Part shown: positions 5,724-5,861 of the stretch, in pieces
Position numbering within the stretch: the stretch's first letter is position 1
How the letters are laid out: each line of letters opens with the position of its first letter
NCBI GenBank assembly: GCA_003154335.1
Contig: PMDE01000148.1
Coordinates: 1-5,861 of the forward strand
Length of the DNA: 5,861 bases
Direction: 5' to 3'
DNA from: Methanoregula sp.
GTDB lineage: Archaea > Halobacteriota > Methanomicrobia > Methanomicrobiales > Methanospirillaceae
Position numbers and translations under genes: made by a program
Notes under the pieces: generated by a model
Told to the model about the DNA's origin: nothing
What the model saw: the letters and a program-made list of their open reading frames with translations, nothing else
Database searches by the model: none

Positions 5724-5861
5724 TCAAGTTGAATTAGTAATACGGAATTTCTGGCTCCAGGTAGCTTTCTGCTGCCCGTCAATATTGAGTACCACCACGT
5801 CCCAGTCACCTGCCAGCGAACTACTGGACGTCTCGAGATTCAGGTCACAGAGAATTTTTGT
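5724..5861 (-). CDS. C-terminal end of a protein with a TIG/Ig-like last domain (partial)
   Basis: An open frame enters from the right edge and ends at TGA 5726-5724, giving the last 45 residues. The segment LAGDWDVVVLNIDGQQ (16-31), followed by KFRITNST at the end, resembles the closing strands of IPT/TIG beta-sandwich repeats, which commonly read G-x-W-x-V-V-V-x-N-x-D-G-Q and end in F-x-V/I-T. Such repeats are frequent in large exported or cell-surface proteins of Methanomicrobiales. No C-terminal membrane anchor or sorting sequence follows; the protein ends within a few residues of the domain. Signal peptide, length and number of repeats are outside the window. A PKD or other Ig-like fold is the alternative. 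Confidence 0.6.
   Translation of the reverse strand, partial: TKILCDLNLETSSSSLAGDWDVVVLNIDGQQKATWSQKFRITNST

Noticed and set aside
5705..5760. Repeated GGATTTCTGG-like words (about 5714 and 5744)
   Set aside because: Short, imperfect, and the second one is inside the coding end of the surface protein; likely chance.
1..5861. CRISPR array, insertion sequence or integrase site
   Set aside because: No regularly spaced repeats, transposase-like frames, terminal inverted repeats or tRNA-derived attachment sequences were found.

Overview
The window looks like part of a chromosome of a methanogenic archaeon, most likely order Methanomicrobiales (Methanoregula-like). This is inferred from a flavodiiron protein of the methanogen F420H2-oxidase (FprA) type next to a rubredoxin, archaeal-style TATA/BRE elements, T-rich ends after genes, and the tail of a TIG-like surface protein. 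No database search was possible, so the genus is a guess. Every protein gene lies on the minus strand, so transcription runs from right to left.

Read in the direction of transcription, the layout is as follows. (1) 5861-5724: the last 45 codons of a protein with a TIG/Ig-like C-terminus, probably exported. (2) 5723-5240: almost 500 bases without a protein gene. This stretch holds a row of hairpins preceded by a plus-strand TATA-like box and followed by a T9 run, which is a candidate structured RNA. (3) 5174-4572: a UPF0316/DUF2179 membrane protein. (4) 4489-3989: a TspO/MBR tryptophan-rich sensory protein. (5) 3909-2644 and 2641-2084: an ATPase of the AAA_21/COG4637 (ABC/OLD-like) type and a TOPRIM-like partner, only 2 nt apart. 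(6) 1991-1833 and 1820-636: rubredoxin and FprA, an oxygen-detoxification pair with its own promoter and a hairpin plus T-rich end. (7) 513-1: the N-terminal 171 residues of a TrkH-type potassium transporter that runs off the left edge.

Two working units stand out. Rubredoxin and FprA form an operon that should protect an anaerobe by reducing O2 (or NO). The ATPase and TOPRIM pair is a two-gene version of the arrangement that OLD-family nucleases carry in one chain, and it may act in defence or DNA/RNA processing. The less expected observations are the plus-strand RNA candidate at about 5368-5604 and an alanine in place of the first potassium-filter glycine of TrkH. The long-frame start of rubredoxin lies upstream of its own promoter, so the shorter start is given here.
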